Below, piece by piece: positions 11,387 to 23,345 of a stretch of 64,000 nt of DNA. Made by a program: the position numbers and the translations under genes. Every line of letters begins with the position of its first letter. Positions within the stretch are counted from its first letter, which is position 1. This DNA comes from Pristionchus mayeri (lineage: Eukaryota; Nematoda; Chromadorea; Rhabditida; Neodiplogasteridae): the NCBI GenBank assembly GCA_036245805.1, contig BTRK01000002.1, positions 4,770,689-4,834,688 on the forward strand. The letters run 5' to 3'. Under the pieces are notes generated by a model. The model had not been told where the DNA came from, ran no database searches, and saw only the letters and a list, made by a program, of their open reading frames with translations.

Positions 11387-14300
11387 ATGAACCGTACGCA
11401 AGGGAAGAAGAAGGGAAACGATGAGAAGGAGAAGGGACCAGTAACAAAAACACTTCCGGCACCCAAACCTGGTACCGTATCAATTACCGTATTCCGAGAA
11501 GTCGTTCATTTTGCAATACTCGCAGACTACAGAGCCCACTACCTTAAAATACAGTATGATTTGTAGTCTCTCCTGTTCCCGCCAATTCCTCGCCATCCCT
11601 TGTCACTACATCATCCGAGATAAAGTAATGTTTCCATTCTATTTGAATACGGTAGATCACGACTGATTTTCTATAAATATATTTGAAATAATAATTTCTG
11701 GAGCAGGGGCGAAATCTCTGGCTGCTACAAGACTCGATTGATATTTTCAAAAACAAATATAGTATTATGGTTCCAGACCGGTCGCGCCTGGTACCGCCGC
11801 TACCCCTTGCAAGCCCGGCACTACAGAGACGGTATCCGTGATGTCATCGTATGCGGACCCGAAGAAAATTATGACCAATGCAGAGGAGACCACGGGGAAG
11901 GGGTGAGCAGGAGATAGCGTTGAATTATTGGAAAATTGATGTGCGAATTTGTATTTGATATTTTTTTTCTATTAGGATTCATTTTAGCAAGATACCTGAT
12001 GAGCGTTTGAATGCGCACATGAAACCTATCCGAAGAGTGAATTTTTTTTTTCTCGTTTACGACAATAAGACTATTCGACAATCAAAAATATTGTAATTAT
12101 TTTTGGGAATTTTTTTTAATGTTATTTCGGAAAGGTTTCAGGTGCGCTAAATAGTTGATGAATAAATTAACTATAAAACGAACACGAAACTTACTCGTAG
12201 AAATATATTAAAACAACTCTCAAAGGAAACCTTACTTGAAAAACGTCCGTAGCTCAATCAATTACGTGAATGTGTTTTAAATAAGCGAAAGCGGCCAATG
12301 GGATTCTACTCCAATTACAGTCGAACACGTTTCTATCATCGCATCACCTTCGAGAAAGCTCTGATGAGATACGGTGAGTGGCACACAACGAGAACTATCA
12401 ATAACTGATATTTTACTTGCATATTTACTATTGATCTTTGTCCTCTTCAGGGTTCTGGAAGAATGTTCGCGTGCGGGTCATTGGCTTCATTCTCATTATG
12501 ATCGTGACCAGCATCTTCAAGAAATACGCGTATTTTTTATTAATATTGTTTTTATTATTTTTTAAACAAATTAATTACATTTTTCAGTGAAACGGCTATT
12601 TTCGTGCACAAGACCAGCGTAGTCGACACTGGTAAGCTAAAAATGCTTTCGATAATGGTAAACAGCATTCGTTTGCAAGAACTCTTACAGAGCGCCGCAA
12701 CGACTAATTGCGAATTTTCTGTACAAAATTTCTTGCTTTTTTTGGGCCTTTCAGGCAGGACGATCAGTTGCTGTTGCGAGGTGGGCACGATTACCGAGAA
12801 AGACAAGGCGGCCGTCGCTTACGCACGTATGTTTTAGGTTTCTCATTTCAGGTAAATTGATGTCACACCACATCACATCACTTTATCCAGTACGAGCAAA
12901 TATAATCAGGGCCTACATGCAAAAATACAACCAAAAAAGAAATGGTGTTCATAGTGTTTTCTTGATGAATCAGATTTGATGACTTTTCGATGTTTGTGAT
13001 TTTCGTAAATGTTTCATGTTTATGACACAGCGTATGAACCTAACAATTATTTACCGCATGTGAAACATACCCTAATAAGGTTCAAAATTACGGGAAACCC
13101 TAGAATGATTTAGCATAGCAGGCAAGAAAATACAAATATTTAAAAAAAATAAAATTCCAATAAATTTCTGCATGATCTCTAACCTGTTTATCTAATGAGA
13201 AATAACAGGCATAATGAAGGGAGTCAATTCTCCATCCCAAATTGTAAAAAAATCCACATTTTAGATCCCAAAAGATGCCATTCCCATGTTCCTCACGGCG
13301 GCATTCGGCGGAGTCGCCACGCCCATCTGCGAACTGTAAGAAATTCAGTGTGACATTCAAAGTTATCGAACTATCGTTGTTTACTTCCTCCGATTATCGT
13401 AATGTGACCGGAAAAAAATATTGATTGTATCACAAAAATTTGTAAAACTTAATGACAGCGGAGTTACGACCCGTCCATCACGTTGCTTGTCTGTCTTGAA
13501 ACCTAAACGATAACCTAACCTTAGATTATCGTTTCGGTTTCAACTAACCTTATCCTACGCCTAGCCTTTAGACTGACCCTAACATAAGCCCTAAACTAAC
13601 CCTAACCTTATCCCTAACCTCCTCCTTCCAGGCACATCGGTCGTCGTCGCTATCATCTGCCTGACGCTCGGCGGCATCGCATCCCTCATCGTCTCCTTCC
13701 TCGACGCTGACCTCGTCACGACCCTCGGATTGTGGGCGGCTTTCTGGCTCCACACGATGAGGCTAAAAGTCGGATGCGGGGAATTCGACGGCTCCGTTTG
13801 ATTCCCGGCTTCTCCTATTTCCCGTATATTGTTCCCCCTTTCGGACAATTTGTATGTCTCGGGTAGGCTTCAGATGTGCTAAATAACTGACGAACTGACC
13901 TGCTTCATCCATCACACCTGAAACCTATTGGGAAATAACAGAAAAATACTGAAAAAAGAAGAAACCGTACTCCCGGCTCCCCCCTCCACCTATATTTACC
14001 GATTCTTCCCAATTCGCGGCTTCTACTAATATCCTGTCTTTGCAGTCTGCGATGATCCTTTCGCTGACGAACATCATCGAGATCCTGCCGCTGAACATGC
14101 GCGCGCTGGCCGTGATTGCGTACAAGTTCCAGGGCGGGATAGGGCAGGCGAGTAGTGTTTTTATTTTTTTTTCTATTTTTTACAAGTTCGTTTGAAATCA
14201 CTAGAGCATCATGCTAAACCAAATTAATGGCTCGTGCATATGCACCTAACGTCAAAAACAGCAATAACGCATACTACCCTCTTTCTGTTTGATCCTATTT

Positions 14301-17300
14301 CTTTCTATTTATTTCTCACAGTAGTCATGAGCGAAAAAAATATATACATTTTCAGGCGATCGGCTCGCTGTTTTTGCTCACTAAAGACCTGCGTGACGTC
14401 ACTCTCTGCATTGCCTGTCTATCTGTGTTTGCGCTGATCCTGGCTTTCTTGTGGGTATTTTTTAATGTTTTTAAATTCAGATGTTTCTTCATCCTATGCA
14501 CTCTTTCACAATAAATTGTATGATATTAGAGGTCGTGATTTTTTCTCAAAACGATTTTCAGACTTATGTTTTCTATGTTAGCTATGTGCACAATATTAGT
14601 TTTCACGCATGAGAAATTTATTTGGCGTTTGGTTGAAACATACACGACATTTGAAAAACACAATTTTCAGCATGAGAGACTCGCTGTGCCATTTGATCGT
14701 GACGAGGCGACTATCTGAGGCGAAACGAGTTTGTTATTGCATTTTAAATATTTAACATAAAAATAACAACATCAACAACAACAACAACCATAATACCAAC
14801 ATAATAATCGAATAACTTCAGGAAGTGTTCGTGAACGAGCGAGCGTTCGCCGAATACGAGGGGCAGGAGTACAACCTGCGAGAAGTTTTGAGAAAGGCGA
14901 AGAAGGTCTTCGAGGACTTGGCCTATCTGTGAGTCCGCGAGTGCACTAGGTCGGAGGAGAACTATGTCGTCATGCTGCCTTTGATATATCCAAGGCGGCA
15001 TGACGTCACAGTTCTCATCGGAGCTAGTGCCGTCCGCGCATAGTGAAAGATTGACAAGGCATTTTCAACCACGGTATCTTCATTGTATTTCACCACTCGA
15101 CCTATCGAGAGAAAATGTGTCTCTCGCTCTTTTGAATAGCGCCTATCGCACGTAAATGTGAATGATAACCATGCCAATTAATGCTCACTCTCCAGGGACG
15201 TCGACGAGCTCAAAGTGGTCGACTTCTTGAAGAAGATCGTCAAAAATTCACTGATGATCGATATCGGGCTATTCATGATTATTTCGTGGGCTGATGAATG
15301 ATCTTTGACCTTTGTAATGTCGGCACTACTTTAATAATGCGCATTATCCTAACGCAGAATTAACCAAACAGAGATGAAAAGGGCCAAAAACTGAAAAAAA
15401 ACGGATTTTTGAAGAAAATACAATTACAGATGCACTAATGGAATCATGGAGCTGGAGCTAGGCTGGGCATGGAAGGAACGATTCGTGCGGCAACTCGATG
15501 CAGTCAACCAGGAGGTGATTTTTTGATATATCAATTTATTATTAAGTATTAATAATTGCATAAAAACAATTAATGTAAATAATTATTTACAGATACTTAC
15601 CGCCACCTACGCCTGTGTAGGGTTGCTGCTGCTGAGAAAGTGTGTTTTGTTCATATTTTGAGATGTATGTATCTATTTTACTTATTCGTTCTTCTTTTGC
15701 CAAGTCATAATATCCATATTGCAAAATATACGAAATCAGGGATAGATACCGAACAAATAATAGGAGTAGACGAGACATCAGTAATCGGCACTTCTTCGGT
15801 TGATGGCCACCCCCTCCCCTCTTCGTCATCAAGCTCGTCATTACTTGCTATTCCTCCCTGATTTTTAGCCTCTCAGGCACTGAATGATGGAAGTTATGGG
15901 AAAGCAGAGGGGGTGGCCATTAGCCGAAGAAGTGCCCAAAATTCCATCTTTTTAACATATAAACATTTAATTCAGGGTCGACCGTCTCAATGCGACCATT
16001 CTGATCGTCGCATGCAGTATATCGACGCTGCTTCTGCGACACATGGTCGTGAGTAGTGATGCCAAATCGGCGCGCGCTCTCCTCGTTTCGCACGCTCTCT
16101 CACTCTGTCTGACCGGTGAGAGAGCGCGTGAAACGAGGAGAGCGCGCGCCGTTTTGGCATCACTAGTCGTGAGTATTCGAGAAAGATGATTCGGTCGCTT
16201 TATTATGATTTTGCGCGTAGTTTGGAAAAAAATGAGTGACCAGCAGTACCAGTGATGTTGCGATTATCGGTTGAACACATAAACAATAAATAATTCACAT
16301 CATCCGGTAGAGATGGAGAGGGTGGGTAAAATCATGATTTTCAATCTCACTCTGAAATTTTAGTTTTTACCCTTAATTAGGCTCCAATAGGATGAGAACA
16401 ATGGCGTATTGCTGCCTTTGATGCATCACAGGCGGCATGACGCCATAGTTTTCATCCGACCATAATTCAGATAAGTTGGGACTTGCGCAATACCTGCGTT
16501 TCGCATGGATACGTGAAGGGTAGGTAATTCAATGATATACGATCAAGAAAAGACAAAATCGCAGACGGGCTCAAAATATTCTCGATGATAAGAACGCGAA
16601 TGCTCGGCTCGCTGCTCGAGGCCTTGCACGCTGCGGTATCCTTTTTTTATAAAAAAAACTTAATTATGCTTTAAAATAAATATTTTAAAATAAAATTAAA
16701 ATAAATTATGATAATTATGTAAGTATGCTATGCCAGTTATCAAATCATTTCTTTAAAACATACGATTTGTTATTTTTCAAACAACAAATTATATATTTAT
16801 AATGATATATTGTTTTAGGTAATGCTACACTTTCTCGAATCAGTGCCCACTCTTCTACGTTCGACCGTTCTCTACTTCTACTACATTCCTCAAGTATTTT
16901 TTTTTTTTGGTTACGTTTTACTATTTTTAAAAGTAGTTTTACTATTAATTAATTCGTATTTTTTCAGGCATTCATGACGCTAATCTTCTCGAGCTTCTTC
17001 AATCATCAGGAATTTGTAAGATATTTATGTGATAGTTTCTTTTTTTTATATACAATGTACCTTGTGTCGTGATTTATCTTTGTTTGAACGCTGCTTATTC
17101 GTAAATTTCCAATATACTCCTCTACATTCTTCGAAAATCTGTCATTGTTGATTTTCTTTTTGTCATTGTTATTGATTTAATGATTGAATGTGTTTCAGTC
17201 TGTGCTGGAGTTCATCGTCGTCTACACGATTTACATCTTAGTCATCATTATCGCAATTGTACGTGCAACAACGAGGAAAACAACAATGACCTCACTCGTT

Positions 17301-18144
17301 CTCTACCTCATCGACCTCACGCCCGTAGAGTGCGTTATGTTAATTATTTTGGAATCATGACATTAGAATGTTGGTTGCTTTACACCTGTTGAGATCGTTT
17401 TCCTGATTTTCTCGAATAATTACACGATTTCCCTCAAACTCAATCATTTATCATCCCAGCACCATCAGCATTTTGAGTAGGGGTTCCTTCCGAAAATATT
17501 GCAAACGCCTAAAACAGCAATGACCTCACTCGTTCTCTACCTCATCGACCTCACGCCCGTAGAGTGCGTTCTATTTCATAATTTTCAACTGTGCTGACTC
17601 ATTGTCTATTGTATTGATTTCGGGGGGTGACAATTACCAAAACGTCAATTGCCTAACTCGTTGCCGTTCGCGTGAAAATTGGCGCAGCGACTTGCGAGTT
17701 GTTTCACTGTAACCAGTATGCGCTCCCATACATTTGCATATATAAATCTTGTTTCCGGGCTATCATGAATTTCGGGGTCATGGTTTTTATACGATGAAAC
17801 TGAAGTTCGCCTGGTAACAAGACTAATATACGCAAATATATGAGAGCGCGTACTGGTTACAATGAAACAACTTCCAAACGACGGCGAAGAGTTGGGCAAC
17901 TTTCATTTGGGCAATTGTCACCCTCCGATATTTCATCAATCTGTTCAGTAGCGTGGATGGCACGGATCGCACGGATCGCACCGGTACGACTGGCACGGTT
18001 CGTTTGAAAATATTGTATTATGTTTTTGTTATTTTTGTTGTTGGTTATTGCTTTTGCCTTCAAAACAAATTTCAGGACGGCCGGAAGCCCCTCGGCTCTG
18101 ATCGAACTACAACGCCCACGGTCAAAACAACTGTGGTAGTGTAG
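11387..18144 (+). CDS. multi-pass membrane transporter-like protein (MFS/organic-cation type, tentative)
   Basis: Many short exons with hydrophobic content can be chained: 11387-11476, 11777-11906, about 12291-12369, 12452-12525, 12588-12631, 13265-13335, 13632-13790, 14046-14150, 14357-14455, 14672-14725, 14821-14929, 15197-15295, 15431-15515, 15591-15645, 15976-16048, 16560-16640, 16820-16892, 16968-17015, 17200-17328, 17952-17998 and 18076-18144 (stop). About ten hydrophobic segments flank a charged central loop near 14821-15240 (FVNERAF to KVVDFLKK), followed by a second membrane half. An E-S-V-P-T-L-L-R stretch at 16840-16860 resembles the E-x-x-P-T-x-x-R motif of major-facilitator organic cation transporters. 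The tail is Thr/Asp/Gly-rich. The N-terminal phase is unresolved. The family call is inference; it could be an unnamed nematode membrane family or two adjacent genes. Confidence 0.55.
13500..13625 (+). repeat. degenerate CCTAAC-rich tract in an intron
   Basis: Irregular repeats such as aacctaacc, ccctaacc and gcctag occur just before an exon at 13632. They resemble, but do not match, the nematode telomere unit TTAGGC. Confidence 0.4.
14944..15029. mobile_element. TGACGTCA-type inverted-repeat MITE
   Basis: The 86-bp sequence begins cactaggtcgg and ends gagctagtg. Halves pair around tttgatatatccaa, and catgacgtca is in the right half. It follows directly on the exon ending at 14929. Confidence 0.7.
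15787..15940. mobile_element. inverted-repeat MITE in a transporter-gene intron
   Basis: Ends read ggcacttcttcggttgatgg and the near complement ccattagccgaagaagtgcc, with a further paired gtggccaccccctc inside. No coding content. Confidence 0.65.
16054..16165. mobile_element. hairpin element inserted at a splice donor
   Basis: The 112-bp hairpin begins tagtgatgcc and ends ggcatcacta. It is flanked by the perfect 8-bp duplication gtcgtgag (16046-16053 and 16166-16173). The exon ending near 16048 uses the first copy's GTGAG as donor, so the insertion produced a second copy of that donor. Confidence 0.8.
16381..16466. mobile_element. TGACGTCA-type inverted-repeat MITE
   Basis: Diverged copy with aggatgagaac and gttttcatccga ends, and gctgcctttgatg paired with ggcggcatgacgcc. 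Confidence 0.6.
17518..17570 (+). repeat. second copy of a 53-bp exon end
   Basis: Identical by eye to 17283-17337 (caatgacctcactcgttctc onward). That stretch is the end of an exon of the transporter-like gene together with its GTGCGT donor. The second copy is preceded by an acceptor-like aaaacag, so it could serve as an alternative exon. Confidence 0.65.
17623..17925. mobile_element. 300-bp inverted-repeat MITE
   Basis: Ends read gggtgacaattaccaaa and tttgggcaattgtcaccc; inner arms share gttgtttcactgtaaccagt with its complement. Related, more diverged copies are at about 32303-32555 and 63415-63751. Confidence 0.7.
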
Positions 18145-18348
18145 AGAACCGAAGAGTTCAAAACCGTATAATTCAAGATTTCAAACCCGTATAATTCCCG
18201 AGTTCAAACCCGAATAATTCCAAATGAAATAAATATGATTATAACGAAACTATGTATTGCTCCAAATGCGAATTTGACTATGATAATACATCACGCTTTA
18301 CTTAGAATATTGATGTTTATTCACTAATTATGCGGTGTTGTTTTCAAA

Positions 18349-20537
18349 TTAAACAGGGCAAGAGGTCGTAAGTAGAGGGCGTGCCGTAGAGTCAGCTATC
18401 GTTTGAGAAGTCTGGAATAGGAGGAGCGAGCGTCTGTCTGATATTGTTCCATTCGCAGGTTGTTTCCGGGCTGATTGCGTGGAACTTCCACTCAATTTCG
18501 CATTTCTTGAATTCGGTGGCTGTCCCGGCTTCGAGTTGCTTTTAATCGTTCCAAGGAGGAGGCAACGCACCTTCAATTTTTGAATTGTAATTATTGTGAT
18601 CGAAAGTAAAGTAAAATGAGTAATTACCAAGATGAGCACAAAGAAAACACTACGTAAACCTAAGTGTAAACCAAAATAAATAAAATATTCACTTACTTGG
18701 CCAAATAAACCGGTGAGAAGTATCGGAAAGAGAACCTCCCTTAGCAGGCTGATTACTTGCTCAGTCTCTCTAGATTTTTTTGGTTTTTCTTGTTTTTTTT
18801 AAAAAGCTGATCTTAAAAAATATCTGCTCACATCCAAAAATGCATTGAGGTAACGAATGTCGCGCGATCTTCCTTTCTCTTGAGATGAATTGTCCATAAA
18901 AAGATATAAAGAGCAATAATATTTCCGATGATGTCGGCTGCAACGATCGTTTTGCACATAATACGGAGTCTTGTTCTTGTGAAATGTTGTGTTTGGATCA
19001 CATAATCGTTTTCAGCAATGGAAATGTACTAGAATTCGTAATTCGGGACCGTCTCTTCATTCTACACACTCTCTCGACCGGTCGAATGGCGAGAGAGTGT
19101 GTAGAATGAAGAGACCGTGGTTTCATTTCTCGAACTCTTATGTAATAATATGTAATTTTCAGCCCTGGATATGTACCTGAAGCAAGAGCAAATGAAGAAA
19201 TTGTCGTACGCAGAATTGCCTGAGGAATCGATCGATGATAGTCTGCCTGCGAATTAATCTTTGATCTTTTACATGAGGTTCTATAGCATGCAAAATTTGC
19301 AAGAATTGATAATGATGAAAATATGGCTAACGTTTATGGACTTCCAGAATGCTATTGTGATTATGTATGCGATAACAGTGATAACAGCGCAGACCAACCC
19401 GAGTAGTCTCTGAAATATCCAGAATTGTTTGCGCAATTTAAATAATTACAATTACCGTAAATGCGAAGTATAGAAAGAACTTTGAGCAGGCAAGAGCTAC
19501 AATGCCCATTGTAGAGACAACAGTCCAAATTATCAAGGTCACTTTTCGTAATCGAGAATTCGTGCAGTTCTAAAATTTAAAAATTAAAAGAAAACATTGA
19601 AATTCGATTAAAAGACCTGCAAGTAGTGAAACGGTCTACAGACAGAATCCAATCGAATTAGCGCATGAAGTGCATTCAAAATGCAGTTTGCACTCCAGAA
19701 AATTAGTTCCTGAAGTGCCTTCAGTTTGAATAACACTACTGGGCACAAGTGTTACCAAAACGGCCAAAGCATCTCGGTACACCTTCTGTCGACATTCGCC
19801 AAGACCCTGCACAAAATATCATTTTTTTAATAGTCGAACATTTGAGGGTCATATGTCTCTACTGCATTTGCGACTACGAAACCCGCGTGAATAAACGATA
19901 CCAAAGAGTCGACAATCGCAATTTGGCACAGACCGAACGATGCCAGGCCGATGTGCGAGGCCACTAAGAATATGACATTGCTGATGAAATAATCAGGCCG
20001 ATCAGAAAACGAATAGTTCATTCGAAAAAGACATGACGAGACGACACGCAAATTCAACCGTTGTGAAATATGAAGTTACTTACAAATATGAAGAATGATT
20101 AGGCGGAACAGGGTAGGAATGCTCCCCTTCCTTGAGTATATGACGTAGAACAGTCTGAAATAGTCAAGATCCAACGCCGAAATTAGGATAGATAAAATGA
20201 AGAGCTATGTCTTGATAGGTATGATATATTGGACAAATATGTAATATAAAAACAGACATTTCTTATCATGTCATCATGTCCGATTTATCACTTGGGGGAG
20301 CTCATCATTTTGACAACCCTAGTCGGTATGTTACCAACTGGATGATATCCCACAAATGGGCACATTTTTTTCGCACAAGTTTATGTAGAAGAATCCTTTG
20401 CTGATTATCATCGAAACAATATTCTCTAATTGCCAAACCAACCTGATCTCAGCAATAATTGCCGCCAAGCATAGCAGTGGAAGGAAATAGTGTGAGATAG
20501 CAGGTAGCAAGCACGCCATATCGTAGCCGTTTTCCAT
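18349..20537 (-). CDS. seven-transmembrane chemoreceptor-like protein
   Basis: Minus-strand exons can be chained: 20537-20443 (start and TM1), 20154-20084, about 19974-19877, 19809-19757, 19696-19602, 19560-19450, 19432-19345, 18975-18832 and 18649-18349 (stop). Translation gives seven hydrophobic stretches, for example TM1 PLLCLAAIIAEI, VTLIIWTVVSTMG and the last FFVLILVITHFTLL. The tail is Ser/Thr/Arg-rich, as in a cytoplasmic GPCR tail. Most junctions keep phase, but the join at 19345/18975 needs a weak GTCCAT donor. The closest impression is a nematode serpentine receptor (srg/srx-like); I cannot assign a subfamily. A hairpin element occupies the intron at 19031-19138. Confidence 0.6.
19031..19138. 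mobile_element. short hairpin element in a receptor intron
   Basis: The hairpin carries gaccgtctcttcattctaca and its complement, ending in cgaactct. It closely matches the copy at 21798-21908. Flanks atgtacta and atgtaata form a possible imperfect 8-bp duplication. Confidence 0.7.
19161..19258 (+). other. orphan plus-strand exon-like ORF
   Basis: A canonical ttttcag acceptor is followed by an open frame containing LKQEQMKKLS and ELPEESIDDS, and ending at a TAA. It lies antisense within an intron of the receptor gene. It could be an alternative last exon of the upstream transporter-like gene, or a relic. Confidence 0.3.
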
Positions 20538-21797
20538 TTCTAAATCAACAATGTAAAGTTGTTAATTTCGCATTGTAAAATCGGCGGAAAAAAAAAACCT
20601 TATCAATGAATAGTGTTGACTAAACGACTGACGTTTCTCTTCAACAACACTCCGGTCAGGCACAGTGAAGGACTAGTAGAAACACGAGAAACCGTGGAAA
20701 ATAGCGAATGAAAGACCACTACAATCGCAGTTTTAGTCGCTCTTTCCCCCCTTCCTTCCTACCCCTCGCGCAACACTTCAAACTTACGTGATCTCACGAA
20801 AGCTCGGCATATGCGGGGCTGAGTGGCTCATGAATAATATATGAAACTCGTTCAATCTACGCAAACATGAGATGTTGTTGCATTTCCGTACCAAATCGTG
20901 GATGAGTAAGTTGCAATGTGACGCATGTAGTGATATCAAAAACGATGCGCTCCTCATATATGTGAGTGAAAGAGGAATCGCAAGAAAGGCCTCGTTCGAC
21001 TCCTATTACATGTCGGGCGCGAAAGCGTGAATAATTAACGAAAAAAGGCATCAGGATATGGCCAAGTATTCATCGCAGTGGAGGGGAGTAATTTCATTTC
21101 CCCTACCCTGAGCACAATTTCCATCTCAATTAGGCGCTGCACAAGTCTGGATGAAAAATGTTGCGCATTTGAAGCTCGATCATCATTATTTCTTATAGGG
21201 AAAAAGGGGGAATGGAAACATCATGCTTTAGATGAGATTATTGCGGCCGGTTTTGGCGGCGTTTATTGCTTTTGAACGGTAACTGCCTCACGTTCGGAAG
21301 AAGATTCCGTTCAAACATCACACTCGCCGACGGCGTTGGAATGTATCTTTAATTTTTTAATCTTTATCGCCGAAGTGTTAATTGCCGTTGAGGATAGAAT
21401 ATGGAATAGCAGGTCGGTCTCATTTTATTTTGGGTCATTTTGTGTTTCACTAGCGAATGATAGCTGATAAGGTATATATAGCACATGAAACATATGCGAA
21501 CATTAGTCTAAAGTACCTGGACATTGAAACTCTAGTCTTCGTCACGGGAAGCTATTAATAAGAAACCGTATTATAAGTAGTTGTTTTTTTTCGGAATTTG
21601 GGATTAAATGAAAAGCGGAAATGCATTAACAATGTTGCTAATCTCATGTAACTCAGCTCCTCAGAAGAGCATTCATGCATAATTTGCTGATAAAGAGCTC
21701 AAGTTGTTGCTCATTAGGCATTCAATAAGGTGAAATTGCATTTTCGCTTGTATGAACTTTATACGCTTCTCAATTAGGGAATGGACAAGTTTGCATT

Positions 21798-21908
21798 AGA
21801 GTTCGTAATTCGGGTCTCCGTCTCTTCATTTTACACACTCTCTAGATCGGTCGAGCGGTAAGAGAGTGTGCAGAATGAAGAGACCGTGGTTTCATTTCTC
21901 GAACTCTA
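21798..21908. mobile_element. short hairpin element with 9-bp imperfect TSD
   Basis: Stem ctccgtctcttcattttaca pairs with its complement, and the end is cgaactct. It is flanked by gtttgcatt (21789-21797) and gtttgcagt (21909-21917). The uninterrupted paralogous site is visible near 34695-34720. Confidence 0.75.
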
Positions 21909-22079
21909 GTTTGCAGTAATGATGTTGCAAAAAAGAACGCGCTCGAGTATTCACAATAACATTTTCTTATTGGTATGTCGTTGCAAACCCGGGTGAGAAG
22001 AAGGTATTGATTGAATATCGCTAAATTATATTTAAACAGCAAGTGAAACCCAGAAATTTTCAATTCACCGAAACACACT

Positions 22080-22132
22080 ATTTTCTCATCAATCCGCTGA
22101 TCACCGAAGTCGAACTTTCTTTTCAACTGCAT
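22080..22132 (-). pseudogene. nuclear-receptor 3'-exon remnant
   Basis: The minus-strand frame contains DQRIDEK preceded by a Phe/Asp-rich stretch. It matches the last exon of the receptor at 34866-36947 (DDQRIDEKMRN). Nothing upstream of it encodes a receptor, so this is a fragment of a lost paralogue. Confidence 0.5.
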
Positions 22133-22598
22133 TAGTACATTTTAAGGGACAACATTTGAAGAACACGTGAACTGATTTGAATTGAACTAATGGAACACAA
22201 CGAGAAGATGCACATGGACACAACAGAGAACATGGGGAGAATTGAAAAGACACAACTAGCTTTCCAAATTTGAGGGTAATGAGGAAATACTCAAATAATC
22301 TTGTTCGTCTCCTTTTACAAGACTGCTGTGGCGAGAAAGCGTGAATAATTCAAATCGAGAGAGAGGTCTCAAGAAATTTTCATCAAGTATTTGGAGGCTT
22401 TTTGCATTTCTCCTGCAATAATCACCTCTCGCAATTAGGGGACACGCAGTTAGGCATTCAACGCTTGTATTATGACTGTTGTTCTGAATGGATGCGAGGC
22501 GTGGAAATTAAGGACCCCCGACAAGCACGATCTATGCGTTGCTCAGAATAAAATGAAGAAAAAAAACGAATGATTGGAGCGACTTGGCGAAACAGGTG

Positions 22599-22691
22599 GA
22601 GCAACCGTCTGACTCTCTTCAGTTTGCACGCTCTCTCGTCTATCTGACCGGTGAGAGAGCGTGCAAACTGAAGAGAGTCAGACGATTGCTC
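22599..22691. mobile_element. short hairpin element
   Basis: Very similar to the copy at 1278-1370: gagcaac start, gtctgactctcttcagtttg stem, loop with gaccggtgag, attgctc end. Confidence 0.75.
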
Positions 22692-23023
22692 GTCAGATGG
22701 CGCATAGGGTGGGACAAGAAATTGGAGTAAGCGAAATAGCGATTAGAAGAAAGGTACGCTGACAAGATTAGGAAGATAGAAAGATGGATGATTGTAGATC
22801 TGATATCGGCCTTCAGAAATTCTTCAGTTTCACTGGATGACCTTTGGAGATATAGAAGTGCGATTGTTTTGAATTGATAAATATGTTAAAGTGTAAATGT
22901 CTCAGGCATGAATGTCTCAGGAAAAAGCTATTAGAAGGAACATACGTTGCTCTAACACGATTAGGAAGATGGAAAGATGGATGATTACCGATGCACGAGA
23001 CAAATTAGGGTTTGGATAAAGTT

Positions 23024-23067
23024 GGAGTTCGTAATTCGGACTTTCGTATTTCATTTCTCGAACTCTA
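23024..23067. mobile_element. internally deleted hairpin element
   Basis: It keeps only the outer ends (gagttcgtaattcgg and tttcatttctcgaactct) of the 19031/21798 subtype. The inner stem is gone. Confidence 0.55.
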
Positions 23068-23278
23068 GATACCGTACGATAGAATCGGGAAGAGAGTAGG
23101 ACAGCCTAAGGCACGGCTAAATGAGATACAAAGAAGAAGAGCGAGAATTCGTGAAGATTTCGAATGAAGACTCGTCGACTAACCTGATCAGCCCTTATCC
23201 GATATCTGATAAATTATGATTGTCGTTCAATTAGGGGGCGAATAAGTTTGAAATTTTATCATCATATTTTCATGTGGT

Positions 23279-23345
23279 CCAGACCGAATTCGCCCAAACT
23301 CCAGAGCTAATTCGCCCAAACTCCAGACCGAATTCGCCCAAATTG
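23279..23345 (+). repeat. three-unit short tandem repeat
   Basis: About 24-nt units of ccagaccgaattcgcccaaa, the middle one altered to agagctaattcg. Confidence 0.7.
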
